NCBI GenBank assembly: GCA_964611385.1
Contig: CAZSXS010000001.1
Location: forward strand, 32,043-96,042
DNA length: 64,000 nt
Source: CAZSXS01 sp964611385
GTDB lineage: Bacteria; Bacillota; Clostridia; Lachnospirales; CAYPQA01
Direction: 5' to 3'
Both the position numbers and the translations under genes were made by a program. Shown piece by piece: positions 34,490 to 42,087 of the stretch. The first letter of the stretch is position 1; every line of letters starts with the position of its first letter. The notes under the pieces were generated by a model that was not told the DNA's origin, did not search any database, and saw nothing but the letters and a program-made list of their open reading frames with translations.

Positions 34490-34906
34490 TTATTCTTCTA
34501 AATGTTCCAAGCCTTGATTTAGAATGGACTTGATGTGATGATCTGAAAGCGAATAAAACACAACCTTCCCTTCTCGCCTAAATTTAACAAGTCTGTTCGA
34601 TTTTAGGACTTTGAGCTGATGAGAAATTGCGGATTGACTCATATTCAGTATACTAGCAATATCGCACACGCACATCTCCGATTCAAACAGAACATACAAA
34701 ATCTTGATGCGAGTCGTGTCGCCAAAAACCTTATAAAGCTCAGCCAGATCATACAGTATCTCATCATCCGGCATCTTCTCGTTTACGCTTCTTACAACAT
34801 CCTCATGAACACAAAGGCGCTCGCAGGTCGGTAAGCTGCTCTTATCATTTGTTTTGTTCGTTTCGTTTGTTTCGTTCGTTTCGTTTGTTTCGTTTGTTTC
34901 GTTCAT
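34490..34906 (-). CDS. cadC: ArsR/SmtB family metal-responsive repressor (CadC-like)
   Basis: About 138 residues. The winged helix (YKVFGDTTRIKILYVLFESE, then CDIASILNMSQSAISHQLKVLKSN) contains the CVC metal motif after ESEM. N-terminal cysteines in LPTCERLC match the CadC alpha-3N site, where Cd, Pb or Zn binding releases DNA. The ATG at 34906 follows AGGTG; a GTG at 34918 is an alternative. The N-terminus is a run of NET tripeptides (MNETNETNETNETNETNKTN), from a 9-base tandem repeat, absent from typical CadC. An operator overlaps the promoter upstream. Confidence 0.9.
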   Translation of the reverse strand: MNETNETNETNETNETNKTNDKSSLPTCERLCVHEDVVRSVNEKMPDDEILYDLAELYKVFGDTTRIKILYVLFESEMCVCDIASILNMSQSAISHQLKVLKSNRLVKFRREGKVVFYSLSDHHIKSILNQGLEHLEE

Positions 34907-34940
34907 TTTTATTTTCACCTAACCTTTCTACGAATTTATA

Positions 34941-34990
34941 TATGAGCAATCGTTCATATGAACTATACAGGATTCTCTAGATTCTGTCAA
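34941..34990 (-). promoter_or_regulatory. cad operon promoter and CadC operator
   Basis: On the minus strand TTGACA (34990-34985), a 17-base spacer and TATAGT (34967-34962) form a near-perfect promoter. GTTCATATGAAC (34952-34963) is a perfect palindrome overlapping the -10 box, and a second imperfect one, TATGAGCAATCGTTCATA (34941-34958), lies beside it. This is the layout of an ArsR/CadC-repressed promoter. Confidence 0.8.
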
Positions 34991-35007
34991 GATCAAAAAT
35001 TTGGGCC

Positions 35008-35235
35008 TTATTGGTTTTTCCTCGCCGTCAGATTTCTTGCTATGTAGCGCCTTAATTCTTTCTTGGATATATGCAAACAGCATCTCATCCGCCCGTCATT
35101 GACTATATCCGCGCCTTGACTTTTACAAAACTCGTACAGGCTGAGGTCTGCTTGCGCGTACACGGGATTCCGCAAGAGGAATGACAATGTTGCCCCGTCT
35201 ATATAAAGAGAGGAAAAGTACCTCTCATATATAGG
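35008..35235 (-). pseudogene. Fragment of large serine recombinase
   Basis: Directly after the stop of the sigma-like gene the same frame continues YERYFSSLYIDGATLSFLLR then NPVYAQADLSLYEFCKSQGADIVND, which resembles the middle of large serine recombinases of Clostridial conjugative elements (RNPVYxxAD...YxFYKSQG). The rest, ending at TAA 35008-35010, does not resemble that family. No start codon or catalytic domain remains, so this is a deletion remnant. The first 90 bases towards the cad promoter show nothing else. Confidence 0.5.
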
Positions 35236-35417
35236 TCACTTTATGGGTGTTTCACAAGGCTGTTTTGAAAAATATTTTTTCATTGCCTTTAATCCCCGGT
35301 CAATGCTTTGATTTACCGCACTTTCGCTCACACACTCGGCTTCGGCAATTTCCTTTGCGCTCTTGCCAAGCAGATAATGAGCTTCGACCCTGCGCCCCTG
35401 TATTTCGGGCAGGGTGG
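35236..35417 (-). pseudogene. Sigma-like HTH gene, 3' part (interrupted by IS607 element)
   Basis: Encodes TLPEIQGRRVEAHYLLGKSA and a following sigma-region-4-like helix-turn-helix (KEIAEAECVSESAVNQSIDR), then KAMKKYF and stop TGA. It is the C-terminal 60 codons of a gene whose 5' part lies at 37326-37587. Removing the element and rejoining at GG gives one 147-codon frame (ALNS joined to TLPEIQ). Such small sigma-like proteins are common in Clostridial integrative elements. Confidence 0.8.
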
Positions 35418-35464
35418 ACACAGTTTTCTTGACAACTATTTAAATCTATGCAATAATATCTAAT

Positions 35465-36091
35465 ATGGATAGATTGATAACCATAGGTGAAGCGTCAAAA
35501 ATATTAGGCGTATCTATATCGACATTGAGAAGATGGGATAGAGAAGGAAGGCTCACACCTGAAAAAACAACGTCAGGACATCGCCGTTATGATATTTCTA
35601 AGCTAAAACCTGAAATGTATAAAGAGCAAATAAAAGAGGCACGCAAAACAATAGCGTATGCGAGAGTATCAAGTCACGACCAAAAAGCTGATTTAGAAAG
35701 GCAAAAGCAAGTATTAGAACTTTATTGTGCAAAACAGGGTTGGATTTTTGAAATAATAAGTGATTTAGGCTCAGGAATGAATTACCATAAAAAAGGCTTG
35801 AAACGCTTATTGAATGACATTTTGGCTGAGAAAGTCGGGCGGCTTGTTATTTCGCATAAAGACAGACTTTTGCGTTTTGGTGCAGAATTGATTTTTGCCA
35901 TATGTGAAGCAAAGCAAGTCGAGGTTGTTATACTCAACCAAGGCGAAGATACAACTTTTGAAGAAGATTTGGCAAAAGATGTGTTGGAGATTATCACTGT
36001 CTTTTCTGCTCGTCTTTATGGTTCAAGGAGTTGTAAGAACCAAAAATTACTTGAAGATGTAAAAAAAGCAGTAGAGGCGGTGAGCGAATGA
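35465..36091 (+). CDS. tnpA: IS607-family serine recombinase TnpA
   Basis: A 208-residue recombinase. A MerR-like winged helix comes first (IGEASKILGVSISTLRRWDREGRL, residues 7-30), then the resolvase catalytic domain with YARVSSHDQ, catalytic Ser69, and downstream SHKDRLLRFG with the conserved Arg residues. This order (HTH before catalytic core) defines IS607 transposases. It starts at ATG 35465 without a clear Shine-Dalgarno site, close to the predicted promoter. It overlaps tnpB by 4 bases. Confidence 0.93.
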   Translation: MDRLITIGEASKILGVSISTLRRWDREGRLTPEKTTSGHRRYDISKLKPEMYKEQIKEARKTIAYARVSSHDQKADLERQKQVLELYCAKQGWIFEIISDLGSGMNYHKKGLKRLLNDILAEKVGRLVISHKDRLLRFGAELIFAICEAKQVEVVILNQGEDTTFEEDLAKDVLEIITVFSARLYGSRSCKNQKLLEDVKKAVEAVSE

Positions 36092-37281
36092 TTTTAGCTC
36101 ACAAAATACAACTTGACCCGAATAATGTTCAAGCAACCTATTTTGCCAAAGCTTGTGGTGTTGCTCGTTTTGCTTATAACTGGGGACTTGCTGAATGGAA
36201 AAGACTTTATGAAGCAGGTGAAAAGGTAAACGAAGGAATATTAAGAAAAAATCTAAACGCTATAAAAGGTGAGGAATTTCCTTGGATGCTTGAAGTCACA
36301 AAATGCGCTCCACAGTTGGCAATTAAAGACGGCTTAAACAAAGCGTTCCAAAACTTTTTTCGTGGATTAAAACAGGGTAACCCAGTCGGTTTTCCTAAGT
36401 TTCATAAAAAAGGTGTACACGACAGTTTTGCGTTGTCTAACGATCAATTTAGAATAGATGGCTTAAAAATCAAAATCCCTAATCTCGGTTGGGTTAGACT
36501 GACAGAAAAATTACGTTTTATCGGGAAAATAATAGGGGCCACAATTAGTCGTAAAGCAGATAGACGGTTCGTATCCGTGCAAGTAGAAATATCTGACCCT
36601 ACACCAATTCATACAACTGTTAGCGAAAACCAAGCAATAGGTGTTGATTTAGGCGTTAAGGATTTGGCAGTTTTATCAGACGGAACAAAGATAACAGGAA
36701 CAAAACCACACAAAGCTTTACTATCACGATTACGTCGCCTTAATCAATCTCTTTCAAGAAAACAAGGTGCGAAAAAAGGCGAAAAGAAGTCTAAAAACTT
36801 CAAAAAAACACAAATGAAGCTGTCAAGATTACACGCAAGAATAGCAAACATACGAGGCGATGAAACTCACAAGCTAACTACAATGCTAACTGATAATTAT
36901 AGCCTTGTAGGTATTGAGGATTTGAATGTGTCGGGTATGGCTAAAAATCACAAATTGGCTCGTGCTGTCCTTGATATGAGTTTCTTTGAATTTCGCAGAC
37001 AATTAGAGTATAAAACAAAAATGAAGGGAGGGCACGTTATCATTGCGGATAGGTTTTATCCGTCCAGCAAAGCCTGCTCTTGTTGCGGTTATAAAAACAA
37101 TGAATTGACTTTATCTGTACGTGAATGGATGTGTCCTAATTGCAAAACAACGCACGACAGAGACATTAATGCTGCAACAAATTTAAAGAATTACGCCGTG
37201 AGTTACACGGTGTCAGCCTGTGGAGAGTTAGTGGAAACAATCACCTCGAAGAAGCAGGAACTCAACATCACTGCCGAATAG
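36088..37281 (+). CDS. tnpB: TnpB RNA-guided nuclease
   Basis: A 397-residue TnpB with an N-terminal helix-turn-helix region and a split RuvC domain: Asp187 in GVDLGVKDLAV, Glu277 in GIEDLNV and Asp359 in HDRDINAA. A zinc ribbon has Cys330, Cys333, Cys349 and Cys352. TnpB proteins cut DNA guided by an omega-RNA from the transposon's right end and are ancestors of Cas12. All catalytic residues are present, so it is probably active. The omega-RNA should overlap the 3' end of this gene and run to about 37325. Confidence 0.93.
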   Translation: MILAHKIQLDPNNVQATYFAKACGVARFAYNWGLAEWKRLYEAGEKVNEGILRKNLNAIKGEEFPWMLEVTKCAPQLAIKDGLNKAFQNFFRGLKQGNPVGFPKFHKKGVHDSFALSNDQFRIDGLKIKIPNLGWVRLTEKLRFIGKIIGATISRKADRRFVSVQVEISDPTPIHTTVSENQAIGVDLGVKDLAVLSDGTKITGTKPHKALLSRLRRLNQSLSRKQGAKKGEKKSKNFKKTQMKLSRLHARIANIRGDETHKLTTMLTDNYSLVGIEDLNVSGMAKNHKLARAVLDMSFFEFRRQLEYKTKMKGGHVIIADRFYPSSKACSCCGYKNNELTLSVREWMCPNCKTTHDRDINAATNLKNYAVSYTVSACGELVETITSKKQELNITAE

Positions 37282-37325
37282 CTTTAGTTATCTATAGGTA
37301 GATATGAGTAGGTTTGAGATAACGG

Positions 37326-37587
37326 AGTTCAACGCTTGGCACAGTTGGCAATGCCTTTCCATCACTGCGAATATCGCTTCCGGGTTATCGCCGTGACTGG
37401 CGATTGCCGCCATTTCCATATCCGCGTCAATATCAAGCGAATACGCCTTGTTTCTTCTCATGGGGCGGTCGTGCGCCTTGTGATACCGCCTGTCAGCGAA
37501 AAGCTCCGCCGCTATCTCGTCGGACACTTCCGCAAACTCGTCATGCGTATACCACGGGTAAAAGTCTCGTAAATTGATAGTTGCCAT
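37326..37587 (-). pseudogene. Sigma-like HTH gene, 5' part (interrupted by IS607 element)
   Basis: Starts at ATG 37587 after GGAGG and encodes MATINLRDFYPWYTHDEFAE onwards, ending ...ERHCQLCQALNS at the IS607 junction. It is the N-terminal half of the same gene as 35236-35417; the summed length (262 + 182 bases) is divisible by three. The N-terminal motif with YPWYTHDEF is common to sigma-like proteins of Tn916/ICE-type elements. Inside the insertion the frame runs on for a few residues and stops. Confidence 0.82.
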
Positions 37588-37674
37588 TAAATAGTTCCTC
37601 CATTCGATTTTTGGTGTGGATTGAGTGAATCGAATGGAGGGCGGCGGCGAACGGCAACGTGGTCTGCCGCCGCG

Positions 37675-37699
37675 ACTTCGGGTCAATTTGACCCGAAGT
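37675..37699. repeat. Perfect 12-bp palindrome in ICE remnant
   Basis: ACTTCGGGTCAA and TTGACCCGAAGT are separated by one base. It lies upstream of the interrupted sigma-like gene in a GC-rich stretch (CGGCGGC.../GCCGCCG) with composition unlike the flanks. Confidence 0.7.
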
Positions 37700-37727
37700 G
37701 CGGGAGGCTTGTCCGAAAAAGAGGTAC

Positions 37728-37762
37728 AAAAAAAGCCCGACTGGATAAAATCCAACCGGGCA
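37728..37762 (-). terminator. Terminator within ICE remnant
   Basis: On the minus strand GCCCGGTTGGAT pairs with ATCCAGTCGGGC, followed by seven T. It should end a minus-strand transcript entering from the right. The next 220 bases, up to the membrane-protein stop at 37987, hold no recognisable gene. Confidence 0.75.
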
Positions 37763-37986
37763 AACCTCACATCACAGCTAATATGCCGTCATTGACTGTT
37801 TTAATCATTGTTATAGATACAATCTATGATTTGCATTATCTGTTTTTTGATAACAGTTTTACCGTATCATTATGCTGTCGATAATCTCGATAATGACGAA
37901 ACAGCGGAATTATATGTCATTCGCGTCACATTGCTTATACTGCTCCTATTATCAACGCAACATTTTATAAGTTATCTTTTTGTTTT

Positions 37987-38439
37987 TCATTTTTTTTGAA
38001 AAGTTACTATTAGGCTGAACAGTAGCGGTTGCAACGTTATTTCAAGAAGGCTTAATAAAGTATTAACAGGCACATCAGCAGAATTAGATAGGTCAAGATA
38101 AATCATTCCTTCGATAGAACCCGAATTGGGTCCGTAAGTGTTTAAGATACCAAGTATTAAAAGAATACCCCATAACTTTAACCAACCCCGCTTTTTACCA
38201 ATAATGCTATCTTTAATCCACCAAATAACAAATCCGAATAAAAGACCTCTAATTATTTGCCCGAATATAATCGTTGCCGGAGTGATTTCTTCCATAGGTC
38301 TAAAACCTATGAGTTCTACAAAATCTCCGTAATCAAATAGATTGTAAGCGATTAGTCCGCAGACAAAGTAAGTAATAACGTGTGATATCGTTACTTTGGT
38401 AAAAAACCTTAATTTTTCATTTGATAATAGTTTACGCAT
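37987..38439 (-). CDS. Multi-spanning membrane protein beside MerR gene
   Basis: About 150 residues, four to five predicted spans (VTISHVITYFVCGLIAYNLF, TIIFGQIIRGLLFGFVIWW, LKLWGILLILGILNTYG, and a C-terminal one). The start at ATG 38439 lies 10 bases after AAGGAG and overlaps the MerR stop by 8 bases, so it is co-translated with the regulator; another ATG at 38448 is too close to the site. I do not recognise the family. A drug or toxin resistance function under MerR control is plausible. Confidence 0.65.
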   Translation of the reverse strand: MRKLLSNEKLRFFTKVTISHVITYFVCGLIAYNLFDYGDFVELIGFRPMEEITPATIIFGQIIRGLLFGFVIWWIKDSIIGKKRGWLKLWGILLILGILNTYGPNSGSIEGMIYLDLSNSADVPVNTLLSLLEITLQPLLFSLIVTFQKK

Positions 38440-39469
38440 CGTTTCCATTCTCCTTTTGTAAGTTTGCAAAATAAATTTGCAATGATGAACCCATAAAAAG
38501 TTGTGACTTTTTAGAGATTTCGTCGTTGTCTGCCGCGCTGCTTCCAAACTGCTCATTCATCTCTTGTAGCTTTGCCATATCACCGCCAGTAAGCTCCATA
38601 AGCCATTTCCAATATCTCTTTGCAAAATCTTGTCCTTTCTCACTTTCGGGCGGTACACCATCATCGTGCAGTTTAGCCGCCTCAGCAATGAAACCATTGT
38701 TAAAATACATTCCAAGTGATGATTTCATAAATAGGATTGCTTTTTCCATTCTTTCATCATGTTTTTTATCCGACGTGCTTTTTGTCGCTTTTTCGGATAT
38801 TCTTTTCACCAAATTCATGTCGCCGCCTGTCACTTCCATAATCCACTTCCAATATCTTTCTGCAAAATTTCTCCCTTGCTCACTTTCGGGAGATACCCTG
38901 TCAAAATGAAGTCTTGCCGCTTCGTTAATAAAACTATTTGTAGCTTCAATCATCTTTTCTGCGTTTTCTTCGTTCCATGCTTCGTTATGTGTTATTAGCG
39001 TATCAAGTACATCGTTATCAAGATATTTTACAAGCCAATAGCGCTCATTTTTCATTTGTAAATGTGCGAGAATATCTGCAAATTTTTTGAAGTCAACAGA
39101 ATCCACTTGTATAATTTCTTCCTTTAACGATTCAAGGGCGTTAAGCGATTCCGTCAAGTGGTCAATCTCCTTACGGATATTAGTTGCGTGTTCCGTAAGA
39201 ACATTTATAACTTCAAAAGTAGTGTCCATAGCGACAATTCTCTTTTTTATCTCGTTAAGCGTAAACCCCAGTCGCTTCATCATCAAAATTTGTAACAACT
39301 TCACCAAATCCTTGTCGGTATAAAGCCGATACCCGCCTTCGCTTTCCGCTGATGGTGTGAGTAAGCCTTCTTTATCGTAATATGACAGAGCACGAACGGT
39401 GATACCCCCTTTTTTAGCCATTTCACCGATTCGCATATAGCCCCCCGGTATTGCACGGTATTTTTCCAT
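38432..39469 (-). CDS. MerR family regulator with duplicated TipAS-like domain
   Basis: About 345 residues from ATG 39469 after GGAGG. The N-terminal MerR winged helix (RIGEMAKKGGITVRALSYYD) and coiled coil are followed by two related C-terminal repeats: SPESEQGRNFAERYWKWIME..GG and PPESEKGQDFAKRYWKWLME..GG. Single TipAS domains bind thiopeptide antibiotics in Streptomyces TipA. A tandem pair is unusual and may bind two ligands or a dimer. It is coupled to a membrane protein gene downstream. Confidence 0.82.
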   Translation of the reverse strand: MEKYRAIPGGYMRIGEMAKKGGITVRALSYYDKEGLLTPSAESEGGYRLYTDKDLVKLLQILMMKRLGFTLNEIKKRIVAMDTTFEVINVLTEHATNIRKEIDHLTESLNALESLKEEIIQVDSVDFKKFADILAHLQMKNERYWLVKYLDNDVLDTLITHNEAWNEENAEKMIEATNSFINEAARLHFDRVSPESEQGRNFAERYWKWIMEVTGGDMNLVKRISEKATKSTSDKKHDERMEKAILFMKSSLGMYFNNGFIAEAAKLHDDGVPPESEKGQDFAKRYWKWLMELTGGDMAKLQEMNEQFGSSAADNDEISKKSQLFMGSSLQIYFANLQKENGNDA

Positions 39470-39616
39470 TTGTTCTGCACCTCCTTGATTATTATTATAA
39501 ACCAAGACGTATACGTCATGGTCAAGACTTTTATAAAAAAAATTGTAAATTTTTTATGAACGGCATATAACAAGCACAGTAAATCACGCATATAATAGCA
39601 ACATGCTTTATATAAT

Positions 39617-39781
39617 GTGCTTCTACCACATATCACGACATTCCAAGTACACTATGATATATACAATGTATATGGAGGTGATCCTTCTTATCCTCCCCGG
39701 TTTGATTGTTCTTCCTGTTCCTCTGGAAAAATGCAGCCTGTTTATTATGTGAATCATGATGGTATTGTTTATAAACTGTAG
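39617..39781 (+). CDS. Possible small CxxC protein
   Basis: A 54-codon frame from a GTG at 39617 ends YGGDPSYPPRFDCSSCSSGK then MQPVYYVNHDGIVYKL. The CSSC pair and the aromatic C-terminus look protein-like, but there is no good ribosome site; an ATG in another frame follows GGAGG-like bases. It may be a frameshifted or decayed gene. The flanking 39470-39616 and 39782-39893 stretches show no gene. Confidence 0.3.
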   Translation: MLLPHITTFQVHYDIYNVYGGDPSYPPRFDCSSCSSGKMQPVYYVNHDGIVYKL

Positions 39782-39893
39782 CGTTAAAACTAATGACATT
39801 TAGCCTCAATTGTTTTCCTAGGGGTACTATACACTTTTATGTTTACTTATTATTTTATAATATTATCAACTATCATGAAGTTTCCTAGTATAC

Positions 39894-39932
39894 AAAAAAG
39901 CAGACACCTCAATCTCAGGTGTCTGCTTTTTT
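39894..39932. terminator. Bidirectional terminator before yaiI
   Basis: AAAAAAGCAGACACCT pairs with AGGTGTCTGCTTTTTT over a 7-base loop. Confidence 0.93.
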
Positions 39933-39967
39933 GTTTGACGTATTTATCGGTTTTATTACACGGGCAT

Positions 39968-40396
39968 TCACATCAACAGTTCCCTCAACTTTTTCTCGAA
40001 GGATTTATCCTGCTCTACTGTTCGCTTGGCGTTTCCTTTCAAACGACCACCATTCATTCGAATTTTCTTGGCCATATGTCGCTGCATAAGCAAACTGTCG
40101 ATATTGCTTTCATCATAAAGCATACCATTTTGGTTGACCACTACCCCTTGGCGAGCAATGCACATAGCGGCAAGCCCGTAATCCTGAGTTATAATCACAT
40201 CGCCTTTTTGAACCATGTTCACAAGTACAAAGTCTACACCATCTGCACCCCTAGAAACGGTTATTGTTTCCGCTCCATCCTTTTCAAAAATATGCGAGGT
40301 GTCACAAAGAATGATGCACTCTATGCCGTTTTGTTTTGCCAGTCGAACGGCTATATCCACCACGGGACAGCCATCTGCATCAATAAGTATTCTCAT
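39968..40396 (-). CDS. YaiI/YqxD family protein (DUF188)
   Basis: A 142-residue UPF0178/DUF188 protein, PIN-like fold. Conserved segments are MRILIDADGCPV, then GADGVDFVLVNMVQKGDVIITQDYGLA, and the RGxLKG-type end GGRLKGNAKRT. Members may be nucleases but no activity is established. The start ATG 40396 lies 1 base after the stop of the yjbQ-like gene upstream, so both are in one unit ending at the hairpin 39894-39932. Confidence 0.9.
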   Translation of the reverse strand: MRILIDADGCPVVDIAVRLAKQNGIECIILCDTSHIFEKDGAETITVSRGADGVDFVLVNMVQKGDVIITQDYGLAAMCIARQGVVVNQNGMLYDESNIDSLLMQRHMAKKIRMNGGRLKGNAKRTVEQDKSFEKKLRELLM

Positions 40397-40397
40397 G

Positions 40398-40787
40398 TCA
40401 AAGTGCCTTCACATAAAATTTGCGGTTTCTGGGTCCGTCAAATTCGCAGAAATAGATCCCTTGCCATGTGCCGAGTAAGAGCCGCCCATTTTGTACGATG
40501 AGTGTCTGGCTTGCACCAACGCAGCTTGATTTAAGATGAGCCGCGGAATTGCCTTCAGCGTGGTGGAATTCTGAACGGTTCGGAAATGCCTTATCTAGAC
40601 CGATCAGTAAGTCATGAATTACATCAGGGTCTGCATTTTCGTTGATCGTAATTCCAGCTGTGGTGTGAGGGCAGTAAACAATGCAGAGGCCATCTTTTAT
40701 GCCACTTCGGGTGACAAGTTCCTGAACCTTATTGCTTATGTTATAAAAGCCTTCCTTTTCTGTTTTCAATGTGTATTCTTGTACCAT
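40398..40787 (-). CDS. YjbQ family protein (UPF0047)
   Basis: A 129-residue UPF0047 protein with the family signature CPHTTAGITINENADPDV and later HAEGNSAAHLKSSCVG, GTWQGIYFCEFDGPR. Some family members were shown to have weak thiamine-phosphate synthase activity, hence the common name; the true function is uncertain. It is followed without gap by a yaiI-like gene. From its start to the family A repeat at 41080, nothing but a hairpin terminator is visible. Confidence 0.9.
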   Translation of the reverse strand: MVQEYTLKTEKEGFYNISNKVQELVTRSGIKDGLCIVYCPHTTAGITINENADPDVIHDLLIGLDKAFPNRSEFHHAEGNSAAHLKSSCVGASQTLIVQNGRLLLGTWQGIYFCEFDGPRNRKFYVKAL

Positions 40788-41000
40788 TGATCTCTCTCCC
40801 TTTTAAATCCTCTCGAATAAGCCTATAAGTCTCGCGCTTTACTGAGTATATCCAAAATTTTCCGCTGTTTATCTTATCCCAAACGATTCACTCTTTCAAG
40901 TAATGAAAGCAAATTTTTCTGAGTCCTTCTAAAATCGTGTGAGGAAGGTCTAATCCCTCGTGAATTTTGAAGTCGCAGTTTTCTAAGGGTTTGTTAAACG

Positions 41001-41033
41001 AAAAAAGCCCATGAACCAGTCGTGTTCATGAGC
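41001..41033 (-). terminator. Terminator downstream of fumarase alpha gene
   Basis: On the minus strand GCTCATGAAC pairs with GTTCATGGGC over a 7-base loop, followed by six T. It probably ends transcription from the fumarase-like gene. Confidence 0.7.
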
Positions 41034-41079
41034 ATGCATTTTTTCGGCACTTACAAAATTTAAAATGATAAAACTCCAA

Positions 41080-41191
41080 CCCCACGTCCGGCTTTTTTGA
41101 AAGGTGGAGGAAGGGGGTGTGGGGGGGAGGAGGAGGAAAACTTTTTTCGCCGTTTGAAAAAAGTTTTCCTCCTCCTCCCCCCACGGTCTTT
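41080..41191. repeat. Dispersed hairpin repeat, family A, copy 2
   Basis: Shares the CCCACGTCCGGCTTTTTTGA head, the loop GCCGTTT (41149-41155) and the CACGGTCTTT tail with copy 1. Stem arms 41121-41148 and 41156-41182 are complementary but differ in sequence from copy 1. It lies 5 bases past the fumarase alpha stop codon, where a beta-subunit gene would normally begin. Confidence 0.85.
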
Positions 41192-41195
41192 CTCT

Positions 41196-42038
41196 CTACA
41201 AAATCACCGACTTGTGCCGAACCACATGACAGCAGACGTTCATCGCCACGGGGAAACCGGCAATGTGCGTTGGGAAGGACTCTGCGTGAACTGCCAGCGC
41301 TGTGATGCGCCCGCCTAGCCCCATGGGTCCTATGCCGGTTTGGTTGATTTTTCCTAGTAGCTCCTCTTCTAACTGTTGTAGAGAGGATTCGGGGGAGGCT
41401 TGTCCTATGGGGCGTAGTAGTGCTTTCTTGGCCATGATGGCGCACTTCTCAAAGTCGCCCCCAAGCCCTATCCCTACTAAAATGGGTGGACAGGGATTCC
41501 CGCCTGCTTCCACAATGGCGCTTAGTATGAGTTCTTTGGCAGCCTCTATCCCCTGCGAGGGGGAAAGCATGAAGATGCGGCTCATGTTTTCGCTGCCAAA
41601 GCCTTTGGGGGCTACCGTGAGCTTTAGATTGTCGCCCTTGACCAATTCATAGTGGATGATGGCTGGCGTGTTGTCGCCGGTGTTTTTGCGCTCATGAATG
41701 CCTTCTACTACAGACTTGCGTAAAAAACCATCCCTATAGCCTTCACGTACGCCCTGGTTGATCAGATCCCCTATGAAGCCGCCTTCTATCCTTAAATCGG
41801 AACCGACTTCCGCAAATACAACAGCCATGCCTGTGTCCTGGCAGATGGGGCATTGCTGTTGACGTGCCAGCTCTGCGTTTTGAATCAGGCTTTGTAGAAT
41901 GTTCTTCCCGATTTCTGATTCCTCCGCAGCCAGCGCCTTGGATAAGGCCTCCTCGCCGTCTGGATTCAAAGCGCAGTTGGCCTCTATGCATAGCCTTTTG
42001 ACGGCCTGAACGATGAGATCTGCTTTAATTGTTTTCAT
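41196..42038 (-). CDS. Class I fumarate hydratase / L(+)-tartrate dehydratase, alpha subunit
   Basis: A 280-residue alpha subunit of an oxygen-sensitive [4Fe-4S] hydro-lyase. Cluster cysteines lie in QQCPICQDTG (residue region 60-70), in NPCPP and in GGDFEKCAIMAKKALLRP. Family members work as alpha-beta dimers converting fumarate to malate or tartrate to oxaloacetate. The beta-subunit gene, normally directly downstream, is missing: a family A hairpin repeat and a terminator follow instead. Either beta lies elsewhere or this is a relic. Fumarate versus tartrate cannot be settled. Confidence 0.88.
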   Translation of the reverse strand: MKTIKADLIVQAVKRLCIEANCALNPDGEEALSKALAAEESEIGKNILQSLIQNAELARQQQCPICQDTGMAVVFAEVGSDLRIEGGFIGDLINQGVREGYRDGFLRKSVVEGIHERKNTGDNTPAIIHYELVKGDNLKLTVAPKGFGSENMSRIFMLSPSQGIEAAKELILSAIVEAGGNPCPPILVGIGLGGDFEKCAIMAKKALLRPIGQASPESSLQQLEEELLGKINQTGIGPMGLGGRITALAVHAESFPTHIAGFPVAMNVCCHVVRHKSVIL

Positions 42039-42087
42039 GTAAGCACCTGCTTTTCTTGATGAAAATATAATTTTTGATGATCTTGTT

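Larger units (their letters stand above)
35418..37325 (+). mobile_element. IS607-family insertion sequence (tnpA-tnpB)
   Basis: About 1.9 kb carrying a MerR-HTH serine recombinase and a TnpB. The borders are inferred: GG at 35416-35417 and GG at 37324-37325 form the crossover dinucleotide, and excision between them restores an uninterrupted host reading frame (CAGGGTGGAGTTCAACGC). There is no target duplication and no terminal inverted repeat, both as expected for IS607. A promoter TTGACA-17-AATAAT at 35429-35457 precedes tnpA. Both genes look intact. Confidence 0.85.

Noticed and set aside
40797..41000. Possible RNA gene in the yjbQ upstream gap
   Set aside because: Apart from a terminator hairpin at 41001-41033, no conserved RNA motif or strong structure was seen.
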